Source: an uncultured Flavobacteriaceae bacterium (GTDB taxonomy: Bacteria; Bacteroidota; Bacteroidia; Flavobacteriales; Flavobacteriaceae). From it: a stretch of DNA of 64,000 nt. The position numbers were made by a program, and so were the translations under genes. Shown piece after piece: positions 18,679 through 28,171 of the stretch. Each line of letters starts with the position of its first letter. The stretch's first letter is position 1. The notes below the pieces were generated by a model, which worked only from the letters and a program-made list of their open reading frames with translations, searched no databases and was not told where the DNA came from. The stretch is from contig CANMFQ010000016.1 in NCBI GenBank assembly GCA_947497145.1, forward strand, positions 1 to 64,000, written 5' to 3'.

Positions 18679-19950
18679 ATGGCAGTAGATTTATTGTTAG
18701 GCCTACAATGGGGCGACGAAGGAAAAGGGAAAATAGTTGACGTACTGAGCAAAGATTACGATATCATCGCTAGATTTCAAGGTGGGCCAAACGCAGGTCA
18801 TACACTAGAATTTGACGGGATAAAACATGTACTACATACCATTCCATCAGGAATTTTCAGAAAAAACGCCATGAATGTGGTTGGTAATGGAGTTGTTATA
18901 GACCCTGTAATTTTCAAAAAAGAACTAGATGCCCTAAAAGCATTTGATTTGGATATCAAATCTGTTTTATTAATTTCGAGAAAAGCCCATTTAATTCTTC
19001 CTACCCATCGCTTGCTAGATGCTGCATCAGAAACGGCAAAAGGAAAAGCCAAAATAGGTTCTACACTAAAAGGTATTGGCCCAACGTATATGGACAAAAC
19101 TGGTAGAAACGGTATGCGTATTGGAGACTTAGAACTTGATAATTGGAAAGAAAAATACAGAACGCTTGCCAATAAGCATGAAACAATGATTGATTTCTAC
19201 GACGTAGATATTCAATATGACCTTAATGAATTAGAGTCTCAATTCTTTGCTGCTGTTGAAGAGCTCAAAGCGCTAACGTTTATTGACAGTGAAGAATATC
19301 TTTACCAAGCCCAAAAACAAGGAAAAAAAATATTAGCCGAAGGCGCACAAGGGTCGCTACTTGATATTGATTTTGGCACCTACCCCTTCGTAACCTCATC
19401 AAATACTACGGCTGCTGGTGCCTGTACAGGTTTAGGGGTTGCCCCAAACCAAATTGGTGATGTAATAGGAATTTTTAAAGCCTACACCACCCGTGTAGGT
19501 AGTGGTCCTTTTCCTACCGAACTTTTTGATGAAGACGGAGAAACTATGGGGCGTGTAGGTCATGAATTTGGTGCAACCACAGGTCGCCCAAGAAGATGTG
19601 GATGGCTCGATTTAGTAGCTTTAAAATACGCTGTTCAAGTAAACGGAGTTACCGAATTAAATATGATGAAAGGTGATGTTTTAAGCGGATTCAAAAGACT
19701 TAAAGTATGTACCGCATACAATTACAAAGGAAAAACTATTACACACCTTCCTTATAATATAGAGGCAGAAAATGTAACGCCCATTTATACAGAGTTAAAA
19801 GGATGGTCGCAAGACTTAACAAAAATGACTTCTCCTGACCAGTTTCCAGCAGAGCTAAATGCATATATCGACTTCTTAGAAAAAGAACTTGAAGTGCCGA
19901 TCAAAGTGGTATCTGTTGGCCCTGACCGCACACAAACGATACATCGTTAG
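18679..19950 (+). CDS. purA: adenylosuccinate synthetase
   Basis: A full-length 423-residue PurA, which makes adenylosuccinate from IMP, aspartate and GTP, the first committed step to AMP. Motifs include the GTP P-loop-like GDEGKGKIVD (12-21), GGPNAGHT, IGSTLKGIGPTY, the IMP loop EGAQGSLLDIDFGTYPFVT, and TTGRPRRCGWLD. The C-terminal GPDRTQTI is the guanine-binding segment. It starts 12 bp after the Fur-family gene and is followed by a strong terminator. Confidence 0.98.
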   Translation: MAVDLLLGLQWGDEGKGKIVDVLSKDYDIIARFQGGPNAGHTLEFDGIKHVLHTIPSGIFRKNAMNVVGNGVVIDPVIFKKELDALKAFDLDIKSVLLISRKAHLILPTHRLLDAASETAKGKAKIGSTLKGIGPTYMDKTGRNGMRIGDLELDNWKEKYRTLANKHETMIDFYDVDIQYDLNELESQFFAAVEELKALTFIDSEEYLYQAQKQGKKILAEGAQGSLLDIDFGTYPFVTSSNTTAAGACTGLGVAPNQIGDVIGIFKAYTTRVGSGPFPTELFDEDGETMGRVGHEFGATTGRPRRCGWLDLVALKYAVQVNGVTELNMMKGDVLSGFKRLKVCTAYNYKGKTITHLPYNIEAENVTPIYTELKGWSQDLTKMTSPDQFPAELNAYIDFLEKELEVPIKVVSVGPDRTQTIHR

Positions 19951-19971
19951 TAGTTTACTAGCATTCAAATA

Positions 19972-20003
19972 AAAAAAATCCGTTAGCAGTAACGGATTTT
20001 TTT
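19972..20003 (+). terminator. intrinsic terminator after purA
   Basis: A 14-bp perfect stem, AAAAAAATCCGTTA / TAACGGATTTTTTT, with a GCAG tetraloop. Confidence 0.9.
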
Positions 20004-20066
20004 GTGTTTATACTTGCCATCATACTTCGCAAAAAATCAATATCTTGTAGTTATAAAAATAACATC

Positions 20067-20525
20067 ATGAGTTGGAAAAATCTATTTGAAGAAAAAGAAA
20101 CGCAAGAAACCATTGATCGCATTCATCAACTACAAGCCAATACCCAACCCAAATGGGGAAAAATGAATGTTGCGCAAATGTTAGCCCATTGTAATGTAGC
20201 CTATGAATTGATATATACCGATAAGCATCCAAAAACCACAGGGTTTAAAAAATTGATGTTTAAACTGTTTGTAAAACCCATTGTGGTTGGCCCCAAACCC
20301 TATAAAAAGAACAACAAAACTGCACCAATGTTCTTAATTACTGATCAACGTGATTTTGAGCAAGAAAAAGCCAGACTAACTGAGCACCTAAAAAAAACGC
20401 AACAATTGGGTGCAACACATTTTAATGGCAAAGAATCACATGCCTTTGGTGCGCTTTCTGAAAAGGAATGGAATACCATGTTTTCAAAACATTTAGACCA
20501 TCATTTGCAACAATTTGGCGTATAA
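20067..20525 (+). CDS. DUF1569 (DinB-like helical bundle) protein
   Basis: A 152-residue protein. The start at 20067 (MSWKNLFEEKE) was chosen because the in-frame extension to 20004 runs into the purA terminator. The sequence fits DUF1569, a DinB-superfamily four-helix bundle: the GKMNVAQMLAHCNVAYE segment with its His corresponds to the metal-ligand region, and the C-terminal KHLDHHLQQFG adds the His pair. Related proteins are metal-dependent thiol-transferase-like enzymes. The substrate is unknown. Confidence 0.8.
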   Translation: MSWKNLFEEKETQETIDRIHQLQANTQPKWGKMNVAQMLAHCNVAYELIYTDKHPKTTGFKKLMFKLFVKPIVVGPKPYKKNNKTAPMFLITDQRDFEQEKARLTEHLKKTQQLGATHFNGKESHAFGALSEKEWNTMFSKHLDHHLQQFGV

Positions 20526-20575
20526 TACCAAACCCACAGTAACTTTTTCTATTTTCCATAAAAATTGAACAACCA

Positions 20576-21991
20576 ATGAAAAAAATACCATTTCCCATCA
20601 TTTACAGTCTCATCATTTGCTTTCTTTTTACGGCCTGTACACCATCTGCTAAAAAAGAACTCCAGTTAAATCCGCTTTTCTCCAACCACATGGTATTACA
20701 GCAAAAAGACAACGTTTCTTTCTGGGGTACCTACAATGGTACTGACAACATTGTAATAACAACAAGTTGGGGCGAAAAAGCACATGCTCAAGCAGATAAT
20801 ATGGGCAATTGGAAACTTAAACTAAAAACCCCCAAAGCTGGTGGCCCATATGACATCAACATTACGACCAAAGACAGTACTATTGTACTTACCGATGTTT
20901 TAATTGGTGAGGTTTGGTTAGCATCAGGGCAATCAAACATGGAGATGCCCCTTGAAGGTTTTTTACCCAAAGAACCCGTCAACAATCACCTAGAAGAAAT
21001 TGCTGCTGCCAACTACCCTACTATTCGGTTTTTTGATGTTGCTAGAGCTATTGAACCTACGCCAACCACGAATTTCACAGGTGAATGGAAAATAACCCGC
21101 CCTGAAGATGCGAATAAATTTAGTGCCACCGCCTATTTTTTTGCTCGCAAATTACATAAAAAACTAGGCATACCAATTGGCATTGTTTCAAGTAGCTGGG
21201 GAGGTACTCCCGTAGAATCTTGGATGTCTAAAGAAAAACTAACATCTTTAAATGAGTTTAAAAAAGAGGTAGCTCAACTGACTACCAACACGAACCGTGA
21301 TAGCTTAAACTCTCATACACCAAGTGTTTTATACAACGGAATGATTAATCCTTTAATACCCTACACCCTTAAAGGTGCCATTTGGTATCAAGGAGAAAGT
21401 AATGTTGGTAGGGCACAGCAATATTTAAAACTCTTCCCCGGAATGATTGAAGATTGGCGAGAAAGATGGCAAAATGATTTCCCTTTCTACTTTGTGCAAA
21501 TTGCCCCCTATACCTATGGCAATGAAAAATCTCCTGCCCTACGTGATGCTCAAAGAAAAAGCTTAAAAACGCCAAAAACAGGTATGGCTATTACGATGGA
21601 TATTGGCCTAGAAAAAAGCATTCATCCAGGTAACAAACAAGATGTAGGCGATCGCTTAGCTCGTTTGGCTTTGGCCAATGATTATAAAAAAGACATTGTA
21701 CCCTCCGGTCCTTTATACAAATCACATGGTATTGTTGACAACAAAATATATATTGAATTTGACCATATAGGTAGTGGTTTAATGGCAAAGAACACCCTGT
21801 CAGGATTTGAAATTGCAGGAGCAGACAAACAATTTGTTAAGGCGACGGCAACCATAGTAAACAACAGTATTGAGGTGTCATCAAAAAAAATTTCTGACCC
21901 AAAATATGTAAGATATGGATGGAAAGATTATATTGTAGGCTCGTTGTATAATAAAGAAGGATTGCCCGCTTCCTCCTTCATAACTGAATAA
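20576..21991 (+). CDS. sialate O-acetylesterase-like SGNH esterase (lipoprotein)
   Basis: A 471-residue SGNH-fold esterase. Residues 1-21 form a lipoprotein signal with the lipobox Cys in LFTACTPS. The nucleophile Ser lies in LASGQSNMEMP. The oxyanion and Asn region is AIWYQGESN. The catalytic His is in the SIHPGNKQDVGDRLA block. This pattern matches sialate 9-O-acetylesterases and relatives acting on acetylated glycans. The next gene, a GH109-like enzyme, is only 10 bp away, suggesting a small operon attacking acetylated or N-acetylated sugars outside the cytoplasm. The exact substrate is inference. Confidence 0.88.
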   Translation: MKKIPFPIIYSLIICFLFTACTPSAKKELQLNPLFSNHMVLQQKDNVSFWGTYNGTDNIVITTSWGEKAHAQADNMGNWKLKLKTPKAGGPYDINITTKDSTIVLTDVLIGEVWLASGQSNMEMPLEGFLPKEPVNNHLEEIAAANYPTIRFFDVARAIEPTPTTNFTGEWKITRPEDANKFSATAYFFARKLHKKLGIPIGIVSSSWGGTPVESWMSKEKLTSLNEFKKEVAQLTTNTNRDSLNSHTPSVLYNGMINPLIPYTLKGAIWYQGESNVGRAQQYLKLFPGMIEDWRERWQNDFPFYFVQIAPYTYGNEKSPALRDAQRKSLKTPKTGMAITMDIGLEKSIHPGNKQDVGDRLARLALANDYKKDIVPSGPLYKSHGIVDNKIYIEFDHIGSGLMAKNTLSGFEIAGADKQFVKATATIVNNSIEVSSKKISDPKYVRYGWKDYIVGSLYNKEGLPASSFITE

Positions 21992-22001
21992 GAATAACAT
22001 T

Positions 22002-23396
22002 ATGAAAAACATTAACAGAAGAAATTTTATTAAAAAAACCTCATTAGCGAGTGCAGCTATAAGCATGACTCCGATGATGGCTCAAAATACTGCGTATACT
22101 GAGCGACCATTGGCACACCAATATATGGGTGGTTTTGCTGCGCCCAAAATAGAAAAAATTCGTGCAGCATTTATCGGTGTTGGAGCACGTGGACCAGGGC
22201 ATCTTAAATTCTTTTCAAGCTTACCAGGCACTGAGGTTGTTGCTGTATGTGATTTATACGATGATTATGCAAAAAAATGGGCTGCAGAATCAAAAAAAAT
22301 TGGCGGTGGAAAACAACATAAAAACATCGCTGTTTATTCTGGAGAGGAGAATAAATGGAGAACCATGCTTAAAGAGGTTAAACCTGATGTAGTATTCATT
22401 GCTACCAATTGGAAAAACCACGCACCCATGGCTATTGAAGCTATGAAAAGTGGTGCTCATGCTTTTTGCGAAGTACCCTTAGCATTATCGCTTGAAGAAA
22501 TGTGGAATATTGTTGACACTTCTGAAGCTACGGGCAAGCACTGTATGATGATGGAAAATGTGAACTATGCCCGAGAAGAGTTAATGTACCTTAATATGGT
22601 TCGTCTTGGTGTAATAGGTGAGCCTTTACATGCAGAGGCTGCCTATATTCACGAACTGCGTTTTCAAATGGAAGAGCAAGAACGGGGTACAGGTTCATGG
22701 CGAACACCGCATTATGCTCATAGAAATGGTAACCTATACCCTACACATGGCTTAGGTCCTGTAGCGCAATACATGAATTTAGCTAGAACTGAAGATAATT
22801 TTTCTTCTTTGGTATCTTTTTCTACCCCAGCTCGTGGCAGAAAATTATACGCAGAAAAGAACTATCCTGCAGATCACAAATGGAATCAGCTCGATTATAA
22901 AGGTGGTGATTTAAACACCTCCATTGTTAAAACACATTTAGGCAGAACCATTATGGTACAATGGGACGAAACTAGCCCACGCCCCTATTCGCGTCATAAT
23001 TTAATACAAGGAACAAAAGGTATACTAGCAGGTTTCCCAACACGTATTGCCCTAGAAGGTGGCGTAGAAGGAGCTACAAAAAACCATCACCAGTGGGCGC
23101 AAGGCGAACAACTGGCGAAGATTTATGAAAAATACGATCACCCACTATATAAGAGACTAAATCAGGTAGCCAAAGATAGTGGCCATGGTGGTATGGATGG
23201 TCTTATGATGTATCGTATTGTAGAATGTTTACATAAAGGACTTCCACTAGATCAAAATGTTTACGAAGGATGCTATTGGAGTGCCGTTGGCGTATTGAGT
23301 GAACATTCGGTTGCTCAAGGCGGCATGCCACAACAATTTCCAGATTTCACACGAGGCAACTGGAAAACAACACCTCCTTTAGAAATTATATCATAA
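22002..23396 (+). CDS. Gfo/Idh/MocA-fold protein resembling GH109 glycosidases
   Basis: A 464-residue protein with a Tat-type signal (NRRNFIKKTSLASAAIS), exported folded with its cofactor. The NAD-binding Rossmann core follows (FIGVGARGPGHLKFF, VVAVCDLYDDY, CEVPLALSLEEMW). The GNLYPTHGLGPVAQY segment, the HRNG region and the overall layout match GH109, an NAD-dependent retaining glycosidase family best known for alpha-N-acetylgalactosaminidase. Ordinary sugar dehydrogenase activity cannot be excluded. It follows the SGNH esterase by 10 bp and ends at a terminator. Confidence 0.88.
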   Translation: MKNINRRNFIKKTSLASAAISMTPMMAQNTAYTERPLAHQYMGGFAAPKIEKIRAAFIGVGARGPGHLKFFSSLPGTEVVAVCDLYDDYAKKWAAESKKIGGGKQHKNIAVYSGEENKWRTMLKEVKPDVVFIATNWKNHAPMAIEAMKSGAHAFCEVPLALSLEEMWNIVDTSEATGKHCMMMENVNYAREELMYLNMVRLGVIGEPLHAEAAYIHELRFQMEEQERGTGSWRTPHYAHRNGNLYPTHGLGPVAQYMNLARTEDNFSSLVSFSTPARGRKLYAEKNYPADHKWNQLDYKGGDLNTSIVKTHLGRTIMVQWDETSPRPYSRHNLIQGTKGILAGFPTRIALEGGVEGATKNHHQWAQGEQLAKIYEKYDHPLYKRLNQVAKDSGHGGMDGLMMYRIVECLHKGLPLDQNVYEGCYWSAVGVLSEHSVAQGGMPQQFPDFTRGNWKTTPPLEIIS

Positions 23397-23432
23397 AGCG
23401 TGTATAATCTCTTTGTGCATTCTTATTTTAAA

Positions 23433-23459
23433 CAAAGCCACCCCAAAAAGGTGGCTTTG
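23433..23459 (+). terminator. intrinsic terminator after the GH109-like gene
   Basis: A 10-bp stem, CAAAGCCACC / GGTGGCTTTG, around a short A-rich loop. The trailing T tract is weak. Confidence 0.75.
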
Positions 23460-23692
23460 CTTAGTTTGTAACCCATGGTAAATACACAATTTATGCATAT
23501 ATGATTCAGCACAAAATTTTAAACTCGCTTTACACATGTTTCACCCTATTTTTGTATTTTTTTAGTTTCCTAGTTATGATCATGCAAAAAAATGACTGCA
23601 TTACAAGACAAAAGGCATAATTCACGGTTCCAAACAAAAAGCCAAGACGAGTTCAATTAAAAAATCCTATTTTTGGACAAAATTCAATACCA

Positions 23693-25441
23693 TTGAAAAA
23701 AACACTTTTATTGGTCGCATTTCTTTTTTGCACCGCCTTAGCAGTCGCTCAGACTGCGGCAAAGGAAACAGAAAAAGATACCACTGTAGTTAAACAAATC
23801 AACATTGTTTATGGTGGCGACTTAACCAAAGACGAAATACAATATCCTGGCGCTTTTATTTTTACTAAAGACGAAACGCAACAGGTACAATTTGAACATC
23901 AGGGTGCCGATTTGTGGTGTGATGTAGCGATCTTTTATCTCAATGAAAACCGATTAAAAGCCATTGGTAATATTAGACTACAACAAGGTGATTCTATAGA
24001 AATGACTAGCGGAAAAATTGATTATGATGGTAATTCAAAACTCGCTAAAGCCTACGAAAATGTAATTCTTGATAGTCAAACCTCAGAAGCAGGCAGCGTA
24101 CAATTAACAACAGATACCCTACGTTTTGATCGTGAAAATCAACAAGCCTATTATCAAGATTTTGGTACCGTTATAGATTCAGCCAATACATTGACGAGTG
24201 AAATTGGTCGGTATTTTATGGAAATAAAAAAATACCAATTTTTAGATAGTGTACATATTGACAACCCTCAATACATTTTAGACTCTGAGCAATTAGATTA
24301 TTACACCACCTCAAAAAATGCCTACATGTACGGGCCCTCCACCATAACAGGTGAAGCCTACAAAATTTATTGCGAACGTGGTTTTTATGACACCAAAATA
24401 GAAAGTGGCTATGGCATAAAAAATACCCGTATTGATTATAACAATCGCATAATTGAAGGGGATAGTGTTTATTTCAATAAAGCGAAAGAATTTGCTTCGG
24501 CAACCAATAACATTACGGTTACTGACACCATTAACAAAGCCATCATACGTGCTCATTATGCAGAGGTTTTTAAGGCTAAAGATTCTGTTTTTGCAACAAA
24601 AAGAGCGGTTACCATTAGCCTAGTAGAAAAAGACTCCTTGTATATTCATGGTGACACCTTAATGATTACAGGCAAACCCAAAGAACGTGTCTTGCGTGCT
24701 TTTAGAAATGCTAAAATTTTCAAAACCGACCTGAGTGGCAAATGCGACTCTATTCACTCCGAAGAAAAAACAGGTGTTACACAACTTATAAAGAGACCCA
24801 TACTGTGGAACGGTGTAAACCAAATGACGGGCGATAGTATTCATATCATCTCTAATTTAAAAACTGAAAAGCTTGATTCACTAAAAGTACTCAACAATGC
24901 TTTTATAATCTCGTTAGACAGTATTAGCAAAACAGGATATAATCAAGCCAAAGGCATCAACCTATACGGGCAATTTAAAGACAACGACCTCAGAATTATA
25001 GATTTAGACAAAAACACCGAAGTACTTTACTATATGTACAACAGTGATGATGAACTCATCGGTATTAACAAAACAATTAGCAGTGCTATACGCATTACTT
25101 TGGCTAACAATGAGATTGAAAATCTAACCTTTATTAAAGACCCTGATGGTGATATTTTTCCAGAAGCAGAACTGCCTTTAGAAAGTAGAAAATTAAAAGG
25201 TTTTATTTGGCGTGGTGATGAACGTATTGCAACAAAAGAGGATATTTTTGACGCGGATGACAACAGTATTATATTACCCGTAATTAGGGGTATTGACCAC
25301 CCTATTGATATTGATGCAGAAGAGGAAGAACGGAGTAAAAATCCGAACGACCCAGTAAATAAAATTCCGCCTTCAACAAACACGCAGACTACAACGCCCA
25401 AAGAACGGCCAAAGGTGAAGAAAGTAAAAACAAACCAATAA
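23693..25441 (+). CDS. OstA/LptA-like periplasmic protein
   Basis: A 582-residue protein starting with TTG at 23693, immediately followed by a good signal peptide (KKTLLLVAFLFCTALAVAQ). The mature protein consists of repeated short beta strands (NENRLKAIGNIRL, GDSIEMTSGKIDYDG, AKAYENVIL and similar) of the OstA/LptA beta-jellyroll type, which carries lipopolysaccharide across the periplasm. The C-terminus is a Pro/Lys-rich tail. It probably takes part in LPS transport or assembly, but it is longer than LptA and without the LptD barrel, so the exact place in the pathway is inferred. The aminotransferase gene follows by 23 bp. Confidence 0.85.
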   Translation: MKKTLLLVAFLFCTALAVAQTAAKETEKDTTVVKQINIVYGGDLTKDEIQYPGAFIFTKDETQQVQFEHQGADLWCDVAIFYLNENRLKAIGNIRLQQGDSIEMTSGKIDYDGNSKLAKAYENVILDSQTSEAGSVQLTTDTLRFDRENQQAYYQDFGTVIDSANTLTSEIGRYFMEIKKYQFLDSVHIDNPQYILDSEQLDYYTTSKNAYMYGPSTITGEAYKIYCERGFYDTKIESGYGIKNTRIDYNNRIIEGDSVYFNKAKEFASATNNITVTDTINKAIIRAHYAEVFKAKDSVFATKRAVTISLVEKDSLYIHGDTLMITGKPKERVLRAFRNAKIFKTDLSGKCDSIHSEEKTGVTQLIKRPILWNGVNQMTGDSIHIISNLKTEKLDSLKVLNNAFIISLDSISKTGYNQAKGINLYGQFKDNDLRIIDLDKNTEVLYYMYNSDDELIGINKTISSAIRITLANNEIENLTFIKDPDGDIFPEAELPLESRKLKGFIWRGDERIATKEDIFDADDNSIILPVIRGIDHPIDIDAEEEERSKNPNDPVNKIPPSTNTQTTTPKERPKVKKVKTNQ

Positions 25442-25464
25442 AGACAAGTCTTAGTACATTTCAT

Positions 25465-26646
25465 ATGAAAAAAGACTTTTTACACTATCAGACACAAACA
25501 ACACCGCATCCCCTAGCGATGGAAGTATCTCATGCCAAGGGAAGTTACATTTACGATACGGCAGGTAAAGCCCATTTAGATTTTGTTGCGGGAGTATCAG
25601 CCTGTAGCTTAGGCCATTGTCATCCAAAAGTTGTAGCAGCAATCCGCAAACAAACGGAGCAATATATGCATGTGATGGTGTATGGCGAGTATGTACAAAA
25701 ACCAGCAGTAGACTACGCAAAATTATTAGCAAGCCTACTCCCTGCTCCATTAGAAACCACCTATTTGGTAAACTCAGGTACCGAAGCTATTGAAGGTGCC
25801 ATGAAACTAGCCAGGCGTTTTACCCACCGCTCAGAAATTATAGCAGCCCATCATGCATATCACGGTAATACAATGGGAAGCCTAAGTATTATGGGGTTTG
25901 AAGAACGAAAGGCTGCTTTTAGACCACTGATACCTGATGTGTCGTTTATTCAATTTAATGCCCTACCCGATTTGCAAAAAATAACCACAAAAACCGCTGC
26001 GGTGGTGCTTGAAACTATTCAAGGTGGTGCCGGGTTTATACTTCCTCAAAATGACTATTTACAACAGCTTAGAAAACGATGTACTGAGGTTGGTGCACTG
26101 CTCATTTTAGATGAAATTCAACCTGGTTTTGGTCGAACGGGCAAGCTATTTGCTTTTGAACATTACCAGTGTATTCCTGATATTTTGGTCATGGGTAAAG
26201 GCATGGCTTCTGGGCTTCCGGTAGGTGCTTTTACAGCATCAAAAACTATGATGAATTGCCTGCAAGACAACCCAAAACTAGGACATATCACTACTTTTGG
26301 TGGTAACCCTGTAATTGCTGCTGCCTCTTTAGCTACCCTAAAAGAGCTAACGACAACAACCCTAATTGCTGAAACCCTCGAAAAAGAAATTTTATTTAGA
26401 AAACTACTGCAACATCCTTTAATAACAGAAATAAGAGGAAAAGGGCTAATGCTTGCCCTTATTATGAAAGATGAAGCTATTACCAATGCCCTTATCTTGA
26501 AATGCGCTGAACGCCAATTGATATTATTTTGGCTTTTATTTGAGCCCAAAGCAGTACGTATATCCCCTCCGCTAACCATTTCAACTGCCGAAATAACAAG
26601 TGGTTGCGAGCTCATTATTGAAATTCTTGACAGTTTGCCACAATAA
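25465..26646 (+). CDS. class III aminotransferase (acetylornithine/ornithine type)
   Basis: A 393-residue PLP enzyme. Motifs: VNSGTEAIEGAMKLAR (PLP phosphate), HAYHGNTMGSLS, ILDEIQPGFGRTGKLFAFEH (PLP-ring Asp), LVMGKGMASGLPVGAF with the Schiff-base Lys, and TTFGGNPVIAAASLA. The family includes acetylornithine, ornithine and 4-aminobutyrate aminotransferases. No arginine-biosynthesis genes are nearby, so the substrate is not settled and no gene symbol is given. Linkage to the OstA-like gene recurs in flavobacteria as far as I recall. Confidence 0.88.
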   Translation: MKKDFLHYQTQTTPHPLAMEVSHAKGSYIYDTAGKAHLDFVAGVSACSLGHCHPKVVAAIRKQTEQYMHVMVYGEYVQKPAVDYAKLLASLLPAPLETTYLVNSGTEAIEGAMKLARRFTHRSEIIAAHHAYHGNTMGSLSIMGFEERKAAFRPLIPDVSFIQFNALPDLQKITTKTAAVVLETIQGGAGFILPQNDYLQQLRKRCTEVGALLILDEIQPGFGRTGKLFAFEHYQCIPDILVMGKGMASGLPVGAFTASKTMMNCLQDNPKLGHITTFGGNPVIAAASLATLKELTTTTLIAETLEKEILFRKLLQHPLITEIRGKGLMLALIMKDEAITNALILKCAERQLILFWLLFEPKAVRISPPLTISTAEITSGCELIIEILDSLPQ

Positions 26647-26743
26647 GTTGTTAACTAATTTGTTAATAATATTGCCCCAGCTTAGAAATAAAAGTGATCG
26701 CAAAAGACTACTTTTAAATCCATAGTTAAACTAAATCGTTCCT

Positions 26744-28144
26744 ATGGCATTAGAATCAAACGAAAGACCTAGCAGACCAATATCCAAGTTTGAATCCATG
26801 CTCAAGACAGATGATATCTACTTTTTTGACGCGGAGGATTTTGAAGATATTATTCACCATTATTTAAATAATGGCAAAATTGCTTTAGCAAAAAAGGCGA
26901 TTAAAATTGGTCTGCAACAACACCCCGATGCTATTGAGATCAAACTCCTAAACATTGAAGTACTCGTTTTTGAAAACAGGCTTGATACAGCTGAGAAGTT
27001 GCTTGACAAACTACAACTCTTAAATAGTAGCAACGAAGAAATTTACATTCAGCGAGCAAATATTTATTCTAAAAAAGACAACCACCATGCGGCGATTAAG
27101 CTTTTAAACAAAGCGTTAGAACTTACTGATGATGCTTACGACATCTACGCTCTATTAGGCATGGAGTATTTATTTATTGACGATTTTAAACTCGCCAAAG
27201 ATAATTTTATAAAATGCGTGCATTATGACGAGCAAGATTACTCTGCCTTGTACAATGTGATTTATTGCTTTGAATTTTTAGAAGATTTTGATGGCGCAAT
27301 AAGTTATTTAAATGAGTATTTAGAAAATAACCCGTATTGCGAAGTTGCTTGGCATCAGCTAGGAAAACAATATTTAGAAAAAAAAATGTACCCAGAGGCA
27401 CTTACTGCCTTTGATTTTGCCATTATAGCCGACGACACTTTTATTGGGGCTTATTTTGAAAAAGGCAACGTTTTAGAAAAAATGGGAAGATACCTCGATG
27501 CCATTGAAAATTATGAAACCACCATTAAACTAGAAGACCCTACGGCACATGCATTTTTACGTATTGGAAAATGCCATGAGCATTTAAAAAATAATGAACT
27601 AGCCAAGTTTTATTATTACCAAACCGTGCATGAAGACCCAATGTTAGACAAAGGTTGGCTTGCTATCACCAATTTTTATTTTAACACCCACAACTACCAA
27701 AAAGCACTTTATTATATCAATAAAGCACTTAATATTGATGGAGAAAATCCACAATATTGGAAAAAATGCGCAAAAATAAATACCGCTTTAAAGCAATATG
27801 ACCAAGCGTATTATGCGTTTAAGCAAGCTGTTGATTTAGGCAACTACGAATTAGATACATGGTTGATGTGGGCTGATGTTGCGCATAAAAACGAAGATAC
27901 GAACGCTGCTATTCAAATATTATCTCAAGGCAAACAGTTCTATCCTGAAAATGCCGAAATACGGTATAAAATCGCCGGTTTACAGCTATCTATTGGGGAC
28001 AAAATAAATGCCCGTATTGCCCTTATTGATGCCCTAAAAAACAATATGGATAAACTTTTTATATTTAAAGAAGCATTTCCTCAATATGCAGATTTACCCT
28101 GGACTTTAGATATCATTACCGGAATTAAAAAGTCTTCCAGATAA
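26744..28144 (+). CDS. TPR-repeat protein
   Basis: A 466-residue cytosolic protein built almost entirely of tetratricopeptide repeats, about ten, with the usual G/A-Y-A-P spacing (for example AIKLLNKALELTDDAYDIYALLG and repeated AIxxYExxIKL elements). No signal peptide or membrane segment. TPR superhelices act as protein-binding scaffolds. The partner is unknown. The start at 26744 gives a short disordered N-terminus (ERPSRPISKFESML). It sits upstream of the DUF368 pair (27 bp), so an operon of three to four genes running into aroE is likely. Confidence 0.88.
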   Translation: MALESNERPSRPISKFESMLKTDDIYFFDAEDFEDIIHHYLNNGKIALAKKAIKIGLQQHPDAIEIKLLNIEVLVFENRLDTAEKLLDKLQLLNSSNEEIYIQRANIYSKKDNHHAAIKLLNKALELTDDAYDIYALLGMEYLFIDDFKLAKDNFIKCVHYDEQDYSALYNVIYCFEFLEDFDGAISYLNEYLENNPYCEVAWHQLGKQYLEKKMYPEALTAFDFAIIADDTFIGAYFEKGNVLEKMGRYLDAIENYETTIKLEDPTAHAFLRIGKCHEHLKNNELAKFYYYQTVHEDPMLDKGWLAITNFYFNTHNYQKALYYINKALNIDGENPQYWKKCAKINTALKQYDQAYYAFKQAVDLGNYELDTWLMWADVAHKNEDTNAAIQILSQGKQFYPENAEIRYKIAGLQLSIGDKINARIALIDALKNNMDKLFIFKEAFPQYADLPWTLDIITGIKKSSR

Positions 28145-28171
28145 AAGAACTATTTTTGCTTTCTTTAATCT

